The notes under the pieces: generated by a model
What the model was told of the DNA's origin: nothing
What the model saw: the letters and a program-made list of their open reading frames with translations, nothing else
The model's database searches: none
Program-made: the position numbers and the translations under genes
Source of the DNA: an uncultured Alphaproteobacteria bacterium
GTDB taxonomy: Bacteria; Pseudomonadota; Alphaproteobacteria; RF32; CAG-239
Length of the DNA stretch: 64,000 nt
Assembly (NCBI GenBank): GCA_944393685.1
Contig: CALYAW010000004.1
Location: 1-64,000, forward strand
Reading direction: 5' to 3'
Shown: positions 27,451-34,862 of the stretch, one piece after another
How positions within the stretch are numbered: position 1 is the first letter of the stretch
Layout of the letters: the number at the start of each line of letters is the position of its first letter

Positions 27451-27769
27451 TTCACGCGAATATGCGGTTGCCTGTGAAGATGGGCAAGAAGCAAGAATAT
27501 ACCAATTAGCTGATATTCTTGATGAAAAAGCTCGTGCTTTGACAGGGGGCAGCCAACAGGTTAATGAGAATATGCTGCTTGCTATGGTTGGGTTGGTTCT
27601 AGCCGATGAACTTTCCGAACTTAAAAAAGGCAAAAAGCCTTTTGAATCAAATACTGGACAAAATATTGATGATACACGACTCCTTGATTTAGACGAGGCA
27701 ATTTCCAAGAAGTTGAAATCTCTGGACGAAAAGTTGAATTTGCTTGCAAATGAATTAAATTTATTGTAG
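27425..27769 (+). CDS. zapA: Cell division protein ZapA
   Basis: 114 residues. The N-terminal beta-hairpin domain VTITINSREYAVACEDGQE and the following LADILDEKARAL, NENMLLAMVGLVLADEL helix are typical of ZapA, which bundles FtsZ filaments. The C-terminal coiled coil ends the protein. The ATG 27425 has GGAAAG upstream and lies inside the end of the preceding gene. The 6S RNA gene follows, a conserved arrangement in proteobacteria. Confidence 0.93.
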   Translation: MAQVTITINSREYAVACEDGQEARIYQLADILDEKARALTGGSQQVNENMLLAMVGLVLADELSELKKGKKPFESNTGQNIDDTRLLDLDEAISKKLKSLDEKLNLLANELNLL

Positions 27770-27772
27770 TCT
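27744..27772 (+). promoter_or_regulatory. Sigma-70 promoter of 6S RNA
   Basis: TTGCAA (27744-27749) and TAGTCT (27767-27772) are 17 bases apart, at the end of zapA. The predicted start near 27779 agrees with the pairing of the 6S terminal stem. Confidence 0.55.
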
Positions 27773-27778
27773 TAAGGC

Positions 27779-27957
27779 ATCAAAGGAGAGAAACTGCGTA
27801 GTTCGTATTCCCGCAGATCTTCCGAGCCAACATTATTTTATAGGGAATTGTCACTGAATAAATCGTGGTTTATTTATACGATGCCCACCTTATTGAGAAG
27901 CGGTTCGATAAGAATGTAAATATACGGCTAAATGGTTTCACTCAAATGACTAAAGAT
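27779..27957 (+). ncRNA. ssrS: 6S RNA
   Basis: 6S RNA mimics an open promoter and sequesters sigma-70 RNA polymerase in slow growth. The region lies directly after zapA, the conserved position of ssrS. The closing stem pairs GAGAGAAAC (27786-27794) with GTTTCACTC (27935-27943), with one mismatch. The 3' half has the characteristic GATGCCCACCTTATTGAGAA then GCGGTTCGA segment. A long AT-rich, largely self-complementary middle includes the predicted central bubble. The exact ends are estimated from the promoter and terminator. No open reading frame is present. Confidence 0.85.
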
Positions 27958-27990
27958 TAAACCCCGTTGACATCAGCGGGGTTTTCCTTT
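27958..27990 (+). terminator. Terminator of 6S RNA
   Basis: AACCCCG and CGGGGTT form a 7-bp stem around TTGACATCAG, followed by TTCCTTTATTTTT. Confidence 0.75.
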
Positions 27991-28023
27991 ATTTTTCTAC
28001 AAAAACATTTCAGGGTAATCAAA

Positions 28024-28812
28024 GTGAAAATCATATATTGTGGAGATATAGTGGCTCGCCCCGGTAGGGAGGTTGTCATGAATAACATCTCCAAACTTAA
28101 AGAGCTTTATAACTATGACGTATTGATTGTCAATGTTGACAATGCGGCGCATGGCTTTGGCTGCACACCTGGAATTTGCAGGGATTTTTTTGAAAAAGGT
28201 GTTAGTGCGATTGTAACCGGAGACCACGTATGGAATCAACGAGAGATTGTTCCTTATCTTGATGAGTGCAAACAAATAGCTCGCCCGTTAAATCATCCGG
28301 AAACACTTCCCGGTAAAGGAGCAAGAGAAATAGAGCTTCCCGATGGCAGAAAAATTTTAGTAGTTGAAGTCGTAGGTCGTCTATTTATGGAGGCTGTTGA
28401 TTGTCCGGTACAAGCAATGGATAAGTTGCTAAAACTCTATAAACTTGGCAGTAATATAAATGCCATCTTCGTAGATTTTCATGCCGAGGCAACGGCAGAA
28501 AAAATTGCCTTTGGACATTATCTGGATGGCAAAGTTTCCGCTGTTATCGGCTCGCACACGCATGTTCCAACATCAGACTGTATGATATTACCCCAAGGCA
28601 CAGCCTATCAGACAGATGCAGGCATGTGCGGTGATTATAGCGGAGTCATTGGTTTCGAAAAAGATACTCCGATAGAGAGACTATGCCGTAAATTCAGCGG
28701 AGGCAAACTTGTCCCGTGTCACGGTACTGGTACTTTATATGGAACTTATATTGAAACAGATGACAAAACCGGTCTGGCGCTCAAAATTGAACAAATTGTT
28801 TTATCTGATTAA
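28024..28812 (+). CDS. ymdB: YmdB/TIGR00282 family metallophosphoesterase
   Basis: 262 residues. YmdB is a 2',3'-cyclic nucleotide phosphodiesterase of the calcineurin-like fold. D8 (CGDIVARPGR), N40, the FHAEAT histidine and GSHTHVPT histidines are present. The position of Glu39 in Bacillus YmdB is Asp39 here (VNVDNAA), and Asn67 is Asp67 (TGDHVW). These changes touch the di-metal site, so activity or metal preference may differ. GTG 28024 has AGGG (28012-28015) upstream; a longer frame to 27967 would begin inside the 6S terminator. Confidence 0.9.
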   Translation: MKIIYCGDIVARPGREVVMNNISKLKELYNYDVLIVNVDNAAHGFGCTPGICRDFFEKGVSAIVTGDHVWNQREIVPYLDECKQIARPLNHPETLPGKGAREIELPDGRKILVVEVVGRLFMEAVDCPVQAMDKLLKLYKLGSNINAIFVDFHAEATAEKIAFGHYLDGKVSAVIGSHTHVPTSDCMILPQGTAYQTDAGMCGDYSGVIGFEKDTPIERLCRKFSGGKLVPCHGTGTLYGTYIETDDKTGLALKIEQIVLSD

Positions 28813-28821
28813 CAAATTTTG

Positions 28822-30555
28822 TTACCATGAGGCTTCAATAATTCGAGCATTTCTTAGTTCATCAAGATCGTAATTTGCTTTAAGGTTAAGCTGAGGAGCA
28901 ATAGCCGTAATTATTTTTGATGCGGTAGGAACCGTATTCCACCCAGATGTTACAAATCCCCAAGTTTCTTTAAGCGGCTGAGGTTCATCCAACATGACGA
29001 TTAAGGCATATTTAGGATTAGAAATAGGAAAAGCCGAAACAAATGTCGTGCGCACTTTTTTATCAACATAGCGGCCTGTTTCAGACAATTTATTAGCAGT
29101 TCCTGTTTTTCCTCCGACTTCATACCCCCGAACGTTTGCGCGTTTACCGGAACCATCTGTCACGACTAAGCGCATGAGTTTACGCATGGCTTTAGATGTG
29201 TTGAAAGATAGGACACGATGCCCATTTTTTGCTTTAGGACTATCTTTAATTAAAGAAGGAGAGTGGTAGATGCCCCCGTTCACAACAGCGGAATAAGCGC
29301 TGATAACATGTAGTGGGGAGACAGAAATTCCATATCCATAAGCGACGGTTGCAATGGTGCTTTCGCTCCATCTTTTTGGAAGCAAAGGTCTCCCTTTTTC
29401 TGCCAGTTCAATATCCACATTTTCAAAAAAACCGATTTTTTCAAGAAAATTCCTTTGCTCGGAAGCACCGACTTTGAGAGCCATTTGAGCGGATCCGATA
29501 TTTGAGGAATAAACCAAAATTTCCGGAACAGATAACCAGCGGTTTTCGCCTCTATAATCCTTAATAGTGTTGTATCGTAATTTGAGAGGTTTCGTGGCAT
29601 CAAATCTGTCAGCTACTTTTACTTTTCCGCTTTCCAGCGACATTGCGGTATTAAATACTTTAAGGACGGATCCTGGTTCATACACGCCTTTTGAGGCCAT
29701 ATTAAACAAAGCTCTCTCATTTTTCACTTTGTTTATATTGGGATCAAAATCAGGTAAAGAAACCATGGCAATAATTTCGGCAGTGTTAGCATCCATCAAA
29801 ATAGCGGTTGCTCCGACAGCCTTAAATTTTTCCATTCCTTCTTTAAGAATTTCTCTGATAGTATCTTGGATACCAATATCAATTGAAAGTGTTAACGGAA
29901 TATCAGATTGGGTTAAGCGCTCATCCATGGCTTTTTCAATTCCCGAAATACCGACATTATCAACATCTGTGTTTCCGATAACATGAGCCAGTAAATTTTT
30001 ATGAGGATAGACACGTTTTTCCCCTTCTTCAAACTCCAGGCTTGGATCTCCGAGATAGTTAATCTGATATTGTTGAGAGGGTGTTAGGTTGCGTTTAAGA
30101 TAAACAAAGGTCCCCTTAGCGGTAAGTTTTTTATAAGTTGTGTCATAATCGAGTTCAGGCAGAATTTTTACCAATTCATGAGCCAGTTTTGGGGCGTTAA
30201 AAACCTTTTTAGGGTTAACATGCAGATTAACGGTAGGTAAAGACGTTGCAATAATGGTGCCGTTACGATCAAGAATATCTGCACGACGTATGGGATTATG
30301 AGCAAAAGTTCGACGCGGAGCGGCGCTTTCTTTTTCAAAAGCGGGAAGTGCGCACAAATCAAATAAGCGTCCTGCAATAATCAAAAAAACAGCGGCAAAG
30401 CAAAAGATAGAAAACATCACTCTGTTTTTGCACACGGCAAGAGAGTCTTTTTCGCAAGAAAATCCATGGAATGAACTGACTTTGTCAATTTTAATTTCTT
30501 GCCCCGGAAGATAGAAATCTCCCTTATCTTTTTTGGAAAAATACTTCCCGATCAT
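28822..30555 (-). CDS. ftsI: Division-specific peptidoglycan transpeptidase FtsI (PBP3)
   Basis: A 577-residue class B penicillin-binding protein that crosslinks septal peptidoglycan. One transmembrane helix lies at about 46-64, then a dimerisation domain (RADILDRNGTIIATSL). The transpeptidase motifs are SVLK (Ser296 nucleophile, Lys299), SSN (350-352) and KTGT (483-486). It closes the short mraZ-rsmH-ftsL-ftsI run. The murE and later genes that normally follow are absent; instead ymdB converges on it with a 9-base gap and no visible terminator. Confidence 0.96.
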   Translation of the reverse strand: MIGKYFSKKDKGDFYLPGQEIKIDKVSSFHGFSCEKDSLAVCKNRVMFSIFCFAAVFLIIAGRLFDLCALPAFEKESAAPRRTFAHNPIRRADILDRNGTIIATSLPTVNLHVNPKKVFNAPKLAHELVKILPELDYDTTYKKLTAKGTFVYLKRNLTPSQQYQINYLGDPSLEFEEGEKRVYPHKNLLAHVIGNTDVDNVGISGIEKAMDERLTQSDIPLTLSIDIGIQDTIREILKEGMEKFKAVGATAILMDANTAEIIAMVSLPDFDPNINKVKNERALFNMASKGVYEPGSVLKVFNTAMSLESGKVKVADRFDATKPLKLRYNTIKDYRGENRWLSVPEILVYSSNIGSAQMALKVGASEQRNFLEKIGFFENVDIELAEKGRPLLPKRWSESTIATVAYGYGISVSPLHVISAYSAVVNGGIYHSPSLIKDSPKAKNGHRVLSFNTSKAMRKLMRLVVTDGSGKRANVRGYEVGGKTGTANKLSETGRYVDKKVRTTFVSAFPISNPKYALIVMLDEPQPLKETWGFVTSGWNTVPTASKIITAIAPQLNLKANYDLDELRNARIIEASW

Positions 30556-30579
30556 TTTTGCTTCTGCCTGATATTTTTA

Positions 30580-30963
30580 TTAACGCTGAGCTTTTATAAG
30601 TTTTTTGAGTCCTTTATTTTGCTCGGCATAATTTGATAGATTTTTTCGGGCGACAATTTTTCTCGATTCGTCATCCTCATAAGAGAATGGTAACGCAGAA
30701 TAGTTAATAATTTGTTCAGCTTGTATCTGATTTAATAAAATATGTTTAGAAACAAGTTTTCGCAAACGAGCGGGATTATTGAGGTGAGACCATTCGGCCT
30801 TAAGAACGTGAATAGATTTAATATCTTTTTCAATGCCGCGATTAATGGAGTTAAGTTCAGTTTCGAGTTCTTGCACCATATTGGTCATCACCAGATAGCT
30901 AAAGCATAGTAAGCAAGGAATTGCTATTTTAAGAGCCAGAGTTGCTAATTTTGTACTGTTCAT
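30580..30963 (-). CDS. ftsL: Cell division protein FtsL
   Basis: 127 residues with a short cytoplasmic N-terminus, one transmembrane helix (about 8-29) and a periplasmic coiled coil (about 30-60). The segment LKAEWSHLNNPARLRKLVSKH is the typical FtsL signature. FtsL forms a complex with FtsB and FtsQ to activate FtsWI. Position between rsmH and ftsI supports the call. Confidence 0.85.
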   Translation of the reverse strand: MNSTKLATLALKIAIPCLLCFSYLVMTNMVQELETELNSINRGIEKDIKSIHVLKAEWSHLNNPARLRKLVSKHILLNQIQAEQIINYSALPFSYEDDESRKIVARKNLSNYAEQNKGLKKLIKAQR

Positions 30964-30987
30964 TTCAAACCCTTTCTGGAATTTGAT

Positions 30988-31905
30988 TTATTGTTTCACC
31001 GCGAAACGCAGTTTCGCCGAACGTGAGCGGCTGTTCATCTGCAATTCCTCTTCTGAGGGCAGAATCACCTTAGAACATTCTTTGAAGATTGCGTTGTTTT
31101 GTTCTTGGGGTAAGGCTTTATATCGAGAGACATGGCGAGCCTTTCCGGTATTGTTTTTAAAAAATGTTTTGACAATTCGGTCTTCCAGAGAGTGAAAATC
31201 GACAACCGCCAGACGGCCATTTGGTTTAAGTCTGAAAGTTGCTCCCGCAAGTCCGTTCTGTAGTTCGGTTAACTCATTGTTGACAGCAATTCGCAATGCT
31301 TGAAAGGTACGAGTTGCCGGATCAATAGAGTTTTGAGACCGATGCAAAACCGTATAAATAATTTCAGCCAATTGTTTTGTTGTTTCGATTTTTTTTGTTT
31401 TACGAATTAAACAGATTTTAGCTGCGATTTGGCGTGATTTACGTTCTTCGCCATATAGGTAAATCAAATCAGCCAAATCTTTTTCAGGCAAAGAGTTGAC
31501 CAAATCGGCGGCGGTTGTTCCGCTTTGAGACATTCTCATATCAAGAGGAGCGTCTTTTGCAAAAGAGAAACCTCTCTCAGCCTGATCAAGTTGCATGGAA
31601 GAAACACCGATATCAAATACGGCTCCGTCAATTTCTTCAGGAACTAATTCTGCAAAATCACCAAAATTACCGGCTCTGAAATCAATCCGATCTCCATACA
31701 AATTTTTTAATTCTTTAACTCTCGGCAATACATTTGGGTCTCTGTCCAAAGCAATAACTTTACAATTAGCTGCATTAAGAATCGCTTCTGTGTAACCTCC
31801 GTTTCCGAAAGTTGCATCAACATAGAGGGCATTGTCCTGAGGTAAAAGAGCTTCTAATACCTGAGGCAACATAACGGGAAAATGTGTTTGATAATCAATA
31901 GGCAT
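30988..31905 (-). CDS. rsmH: 16S rRNA C1402 N4-methyltransferase RsmH
   Basis: A 305-residue SAM-dependent methyltransferase. HFPVMLPQVLEALLPQ, YVDATFGNGGYTEAIL (SAM-binding loop), FDIGVSSMQLDQAERGFSF, PATRTFQALRIAVNNEL and VVDFHSLEDRIVK are all diagnostic. It methylates 16S rRNA C1402. The ATG overlaps the mraZ stop by one base (TAATG). It is the second gene of the division cluster. Confidence 0.97.
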   Translation of the reverse strand: MPIDYQTHFPVMLPQVLEALLPQDNALYVDATFGNGGYTEAILNAANCKVIALDRDPNVLPRVKELKNLYGDRIDFRAGNFGDFAELVPEEIDGAVFDIGVSSMQLDQAERGFSFAKDAPLDMRMSQSGTTAADLVNSLPEKDLADLIYLYGEERKSRQIAAKICLIRKTKKIETTKQLAEIIYTVLHRSQNSIDPATRTFQALRIAVNNELTELQNGLAGATFRLKPNGRLAVVDFHSLEDRIVKTFFKNNTGKARHVSRYKALPQEQNNAIFKECSKVILPSEEELQMNSRSRSAKLRFAVKQ

Positions 31906-32372
31906 TATTCCGCGCCTCCCTGAGCTCTAAGAGAAGGTCGCTTTTTCAAGACTTCAGCGCGAAGTCGAGCTTCTTCTTTGGTCCAATTTTCAAGATTCCA
32001 AATTTGAAATTTACGGCCTTTTCCGACAAAGACGGCGCTGTCTTTAATCTGAGCATGTTTCAGCAATTTTTCAGCAAGCATAATTCTTCCGGTGGAATCG
32101 AAAGGATAGCGTTTGGCATCACCGAAGACAAGGTTCGATATATCGTCTTGTTCTTGAGAAAAGAAGTCGAGAGAGTTTTCCATATCAGTAGCCAGCTTGT
32201 CGAGCAAATCCTCCAAACAACCTTCAATACAAGGAGCGTTTAGACTGCGATAACAAACTATTTCGGAGCCTGTATCTTTTACGATGGCGCGATAATCGGC
32301 GGGCAGGGAGACGCGACCTTTGGCATCAACCTTATTAACCACCGTATCCATAAACAAGAAAGTTTTGCGCAA
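31905..32372 (-). CDS. mraZ: Transcriptional regulator MraZ
   Basis: About 155 residues with two SpoVT/AbrB-like domains: NKVDAKGRVSLPADYRA, then the second DSTGRIMLAEKLLKHAQIKD. MraZ binds DNA upstream of its own operon and controls division and wall genes. TTG 32372 is chosen because AGGAG lies eight bases upstream; TTG 32378 is too close to it, and ATG 32351 would remove the FLF segment that precedes NKVD in the family. Direct TGGGA repeats upstream are its likely operator. Confidence 0.92.
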   Translation of the reverse strand: MRKTFLFMDTVVNKVDAKGRVSLPADYRAIVKDTGSEIVCYRSLNAPCIEGCLEDLLDKLATDMENSLDFFSQEQDDISNLVFGDAKRYPFDSTGRIMLAEKLLKHAQIKDSAVFVGKGRKFQIWNLENWTKEEARLRAEVLKKRPSLRAQGGAE

Positions 32373-32407
32373 CCTCAAGACTCCTTTGGCGAAATCAACT
32401 ATGTAAA

Positions 32408-32442
32408 TGGTATATCATGGGATATCATGGGAATCAATGGGA
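32408..32442. promoter_or_regulatory. MraZ operator overlapping the mraZ promoter
   Basis: On the plus strand TGGGA occurs at 32418-32422, 32428-32432 and 32438-32442, with a weaker TGGTA at 32408-32412. All are spaced exactly 10 bases. E. coli MraZ binds TGGGN direct repeats with 5-base spacers, the same pattern. On the minus strand, TTGATT (32437-32432) and TATACC (32414-32409) form a -35/-10 pair with a 17-base spacer inside these repeats. Confidence 0.8.
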
Positions 32443-32463
32443 AAATTTAGTAATTTATTAACT

Positions 32464-32478
32464 GTTCTATATTTGTTC
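32464..32478 (+). promoter_or_regulatory. Candidate LexA (SOS) box
   Basis: GTTC-TATATTT-GTTC fits the alphaproteobacterial LexA operator GTTC-N7-GTTC. It overlaps a possible plus-strand promoter (TTATTA at 32455-32460, TATAAA at 32479-32484, 18-base spacer) and lies 26 bases upstream of the mraZ -35. One or two chance matches are expected in a window this size. Confidence 0.4.
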
Positions 32479-32494
32479 TATAAAAATAGAGGTG

Positions 32495-32605
32495 ATGATT
32501 CGTAAAGTCGGCACAACACAAGGCGCAAAGGAAAATAAAAAAATTGGGGATATTTTTTCATCCATACATGAGGTGTCAAACATTGTTTACAAGAGAACGA
32601 CTTAG
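32495..32605 (+). CDS. Possible 36-residue small protein after the LexA box
   Basis: ATG 32495 opens a 36-codon frame ending at TAG 32603-32605 (MIRKVGTTQGAKENKK at the start). It is basic at the N-terminus and has no membrane helix, unlike known SOS division inhibitors such as SidA. AGAGG lies only two bases before the ATG, too close for a good ribosome site. It is listed only because it follows the candidate SOS promoter. Confidence 0.15.
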   Translation: MIRKVGTTQGAKENKKIGDIFSSIHEVSNIVYKRTT

Positions 32606-32614
32606 TGCTATACT
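32586..32614 (+). promoter_or_regulatory. Sigma-70 promoter with extended -10
   Basis: TTTACA (32586-32591) and TATACT (32609-32614) are 17 bases apart, with TG one base before the -10. The predicted start near 32621 gives an 85-base leader before the gene at 32706. Confidence 0.6.
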
Positions 32615-32705
32615 AAAGCTCTAAATATATTAAATGTGCAATTTCGTCATCATAGAGGCTAATGCCGGAATTGAATATTTTTGCCTCAAAAATTTTTTTT
32701 ATATT

Positions 32706-33458
32706 ATGAAAAGTTTCAATCAAGTATTCAGAACTCGTGACAACGTTGTTTTCTCTCGCATCAAAGCCACAGAAGCAGAAAACTTTTCCGGTAACTACAT
32801 CACCGTAATCGACGGTAAGCCCGTTGCAGTGGTTGATGGTAAACAAGTTCCGATGCCGGAAGTGTTGATTAACGAAATAGGGGTTGAGTACCTCTTTGTT
32901 GATTATGCCGAACACGGCAAGAAAATGCAGAAAAAACATGGTGTTTATGTCGCCCGTAAACAAGAGCCAATCCGTGTATGGAAGAACATCCGTCCGGGAG
33001 AAGCAATCAGAACGGTCATCGACGGTTACACCGAACACGAGGTAGAACTGGATGAAGACAAAGTCGCTGCTCAGAATGTGGTCAAGAATGAATTTTATGC
33101 CATTCCCAAGGCTGTTCTGGCAGAGAAATACGAATTTTCGCACTCAGAGTTCGACTATGATTTGTATGTGCCCAAAAGCAATTCCGTTAGCTATTGGGTA
33201 TACAGCGATGTCAACGTTTACGGTGTTTTATGGGGTGGTTTTGAATTTTTGACTACTCCGATGATTAACATCAGCAATCCCGATGACGTCTACGGGTGCA
33301 ATTATGTCGTATGGTGGGGAAACGACGGTCGTTTGTCTTCTTATGTAGTGCTCGGATACTTCCGTGCCTGTGGACAGAAGTACTATGAACGTCCCGTCGG
33401 CGAACCAGTCGCAGTGGCTTTTGCTCCCTATACTCCGCCCAAATTTGCGGAGGCTTAA
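32706..33458 (+). CDS. Unknown 250-residue protein
   Basis: Not recognised. It is soluble, with no signal peptide or membrane helix. Its composition is Val/Tyr/Asp/Glu-rich and apparently beta-rich, with a Trp/Tyr/Gly-rich C-terminal half (VYGVLWGGFEF, YVVWWGNDGRLSSYVVLGYF). Base composition is visibly more GC-rich than its neighbours, which suggests recent acquisition. ATG 32706 follows an A/T run with no Shine-Dalgarno site. An in-frame ATG at 32634 also lacks one. It has its own promoter and terminator. Confidence 0.6.
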   Translation: MKSFNQVFRTRDNVVFSRIKATEAENFSGNYITVIDGKPVAVVDGKQVPMPEVLINEIGVEYLFVDYAEHGKKMQKKHGVYVARKQEPIRVWKNIRPGEAIRTVIDGYTEHEVELDEDKVAAQNVVKNEFYAIPKAVLAEKYEFSHSEFDYDLYVPKSNSVSYWVYSDVNVYGVLWGGFEFLTTPMINISNPDDVYGCNYVVWWGNDGRLSSYVVLGYFRACGQKYYERPVGEPVAVAFAPYTPPKFAEA

Positions 33459-33473
33459 GGAGTTGTCGGCACA

Positions 33474-33511
33474 AAAAGCTGTCGTTTCGTTAAGAAACGG
33501 CAGTTTTTTTG
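33474..33511 (+). terminator. Terminator after the 250-residue protein gene
   Basis: CTGTCGTTTC (33479-33488) and GAAACGGCAG (33494-33503) pair with one G-U, followed by seven T. Confidence 0.8.
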
Positions 33512-33534
33512 TTGAGAATTTTTTATGATTGCTC

Positions 33535-33562
33535 TTGCAATAATTGCGGCAGATGCTATTCT
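33535..33562 (+). promoter_or_regulatory. Sigma-70 promoter of rnpB
   Basis: TTGCAA (33535-33540) and TATTCT (33557-33562) are 16 bases apart. The expected start is near 33570, exactly where the RNase P P1 stem begins. Confidence 0.65.
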
Positions 33563-33569
33563 GATAGCC

Positions 33570-33967
33570 AATAAGGTAGCCGGATAGCTGCGTTAAGGTT
33601 TTACCCTTAGCGAGGAAAGTCCGGGCTTCAAGAGAACAAGGCACCAGATAACGTCTGGCTGGAGCAATCCAAGGGAAAGTGCCACAGAAATACACCGCCG
33701 AGTTTATCTCGGTAAGGTTGAAAAGGCGAGGTAAGAGCTCACCGCAAATCTGGTAACAGGTTTGGCAAGGTAAACCCTGCCTGATGCAAGACCAAGTTAG
33801 GGGATTTCAGGTATATGGCTTTGGCTTTATAAACCGAATTATAAGGAGCGTTCTCTCTCCACTCCAGAGGTAGGTCGCGAAGAGCCCTTTAGTGATAAAC
33901 GGCCCAGATGAATAGCTATCGTTTCGGGCAACCGAAATACAGAACCCGGCTTATAGGCTGCCTTATT
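33570..33967 (+). ncRNA. rnpB: RNase P RNA (bacterial type A)
   Basis: The catalytic RNA of RNase P, which matures tRNA 5' ends. The P1 stem pairs AATAAGGTAGCC (33570-33581) with GGCTGCCTTATT (33956-33967), including one G-U. The conserved 5' core GAGGAAAGTCCGGGCT (33612 on) and the 3' core with ACAGAACCCGGCTTATAG (near 33940) are both intact. GGTAAACCCTGCC lies in the specificity region. Length is about 398 bases, typical of type A. No hairpin terminator is visible before lpxC 34 bases downstream. Confidence 0.97.
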
Positions 33968-34001
33968 ATAATTTTATTTGCTACCATATAAAGGATGAAT
34001 T

Positions 34002-34853
34002 ATGCAACAGCATACATTAGCGCAAGAAGTTCTAATTAAAGGTATAGGTTTGCATTCAGGATGTGAGAGCATCTTGAGGTTAAAGCCGGCGCCGGAAAAC
34101 AGCGGAGTTGTATTCAAACGAGTAGATATACAAGGAGAACCGGAACTCAAAGCCTTATACACGAATGTTGTGGATACGCGTAATTGCACTTGTTTGGGAG
34201 ATGAAAAAGGAAATATTGTCTCGACAATAGAACACTTAATGGCGGCACTTAATGTTTTAGGCGTGGACAATGTTTTGATAGAGATTAACAGTCCCGAGAT
34301 GCCGATTATGGACGGTTCTGCAGCCCCTTTTGTCGAAGCACTTGAAAAAGCAGGTCTGAAAGAACAGTCTGTCACACGTAAGCTTTTAAAAGTTCTAAAA
34401 CCTGTTTCTTTTGAAGATGATAAAGGCAATAAAATAGAATTGCTTCCGGCCGAAGATTTTTATATAGAATTTATGATAGAATTTCCTTCCAAAATTGTAG
34501 GACGACAGAAGTTTAGCGAAACGGTCACCCTAAAAGATTTTAAGGATCATGTTGCTCCCTGCCGCACTTTTTGCGAAAAATATCAAGTTGATTATCTTCG
34601 CTCCATTGGTTTAATTAAGGGAGGAAGTTTAGAAAACGCGATTGTTTTAGACGGAGAGACGATTTTGAACGAAGGCGGTTTTCGTACCCAAAACGAGTGT
34701 GTAAATCATAAGGTCATAGATGCTCTTGGAGATATGTATACATCCGGTTATCAACTATGCGGTCATTTGAAAGCATCAAAGACAGGACATTTTCATAATA
34801 ACGAAATTTTAAAGAAGTTATTTTCAGACGCGTCCAATTATAAAATTATGTAA
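34002..34853 (+). CDS. lpxC: UDP-3-O-acyl-N-acetylglucosamine deacetylase LpxC
   Basis: A 283-residue zinc enzyme that catalyses the committed step of lipid A synthesis, so the cell makes lipopolysaccharide. TIEHLMAAL supplies zinc ligand His78. HKVIDALGD supplies a His and Asp ligand. GHLKASKTGH has the catalytic His. It begins the lpxC-bamD-recN run common in alphaproteobacteria. The ftsZ gene usually upstream is replaced here by rnpB. Confidence 0.97.
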   Translation: MQQHTLAQEVLIKGIGLHSGCESILRLKPAPENSGVVFKRVDIQGEPELKALYTNVVDTRNCTCLGDEKGNIVSTIEHLMAALNVLGVDNVLIEINSPEMPIMDGSAAPFVEALEKAGLKEQSVTRKLLKVLKPVSFEDDKGNKIELLPAEDFYIEFMIEFPSKIVGRQKFSETVTLKDFKDHVAPCRTFCEKYQVDYLRSIGLIKGGSLENAIVLDGETILNEGGFRTQNECVNHKVIDALGDMYTSGYQLCGHLKASKTGHFHNNEILKKLFSDASNYKIM

Positions 34854-34862
34854 GGAAAAAAG

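Noticed and set aside
27967..28023. 5' extension of ymdB
   Set aside because: It begins inside the 6S RNA terminator; GTG 28024 has a ribosome site and matches the family N-terminus.
33228..33695. 155-codon minus-strand frame across the rnpB start
   Set aside because: It runs antisense through a plus-strand gene and through RNase P RNA and has no family resemblance.
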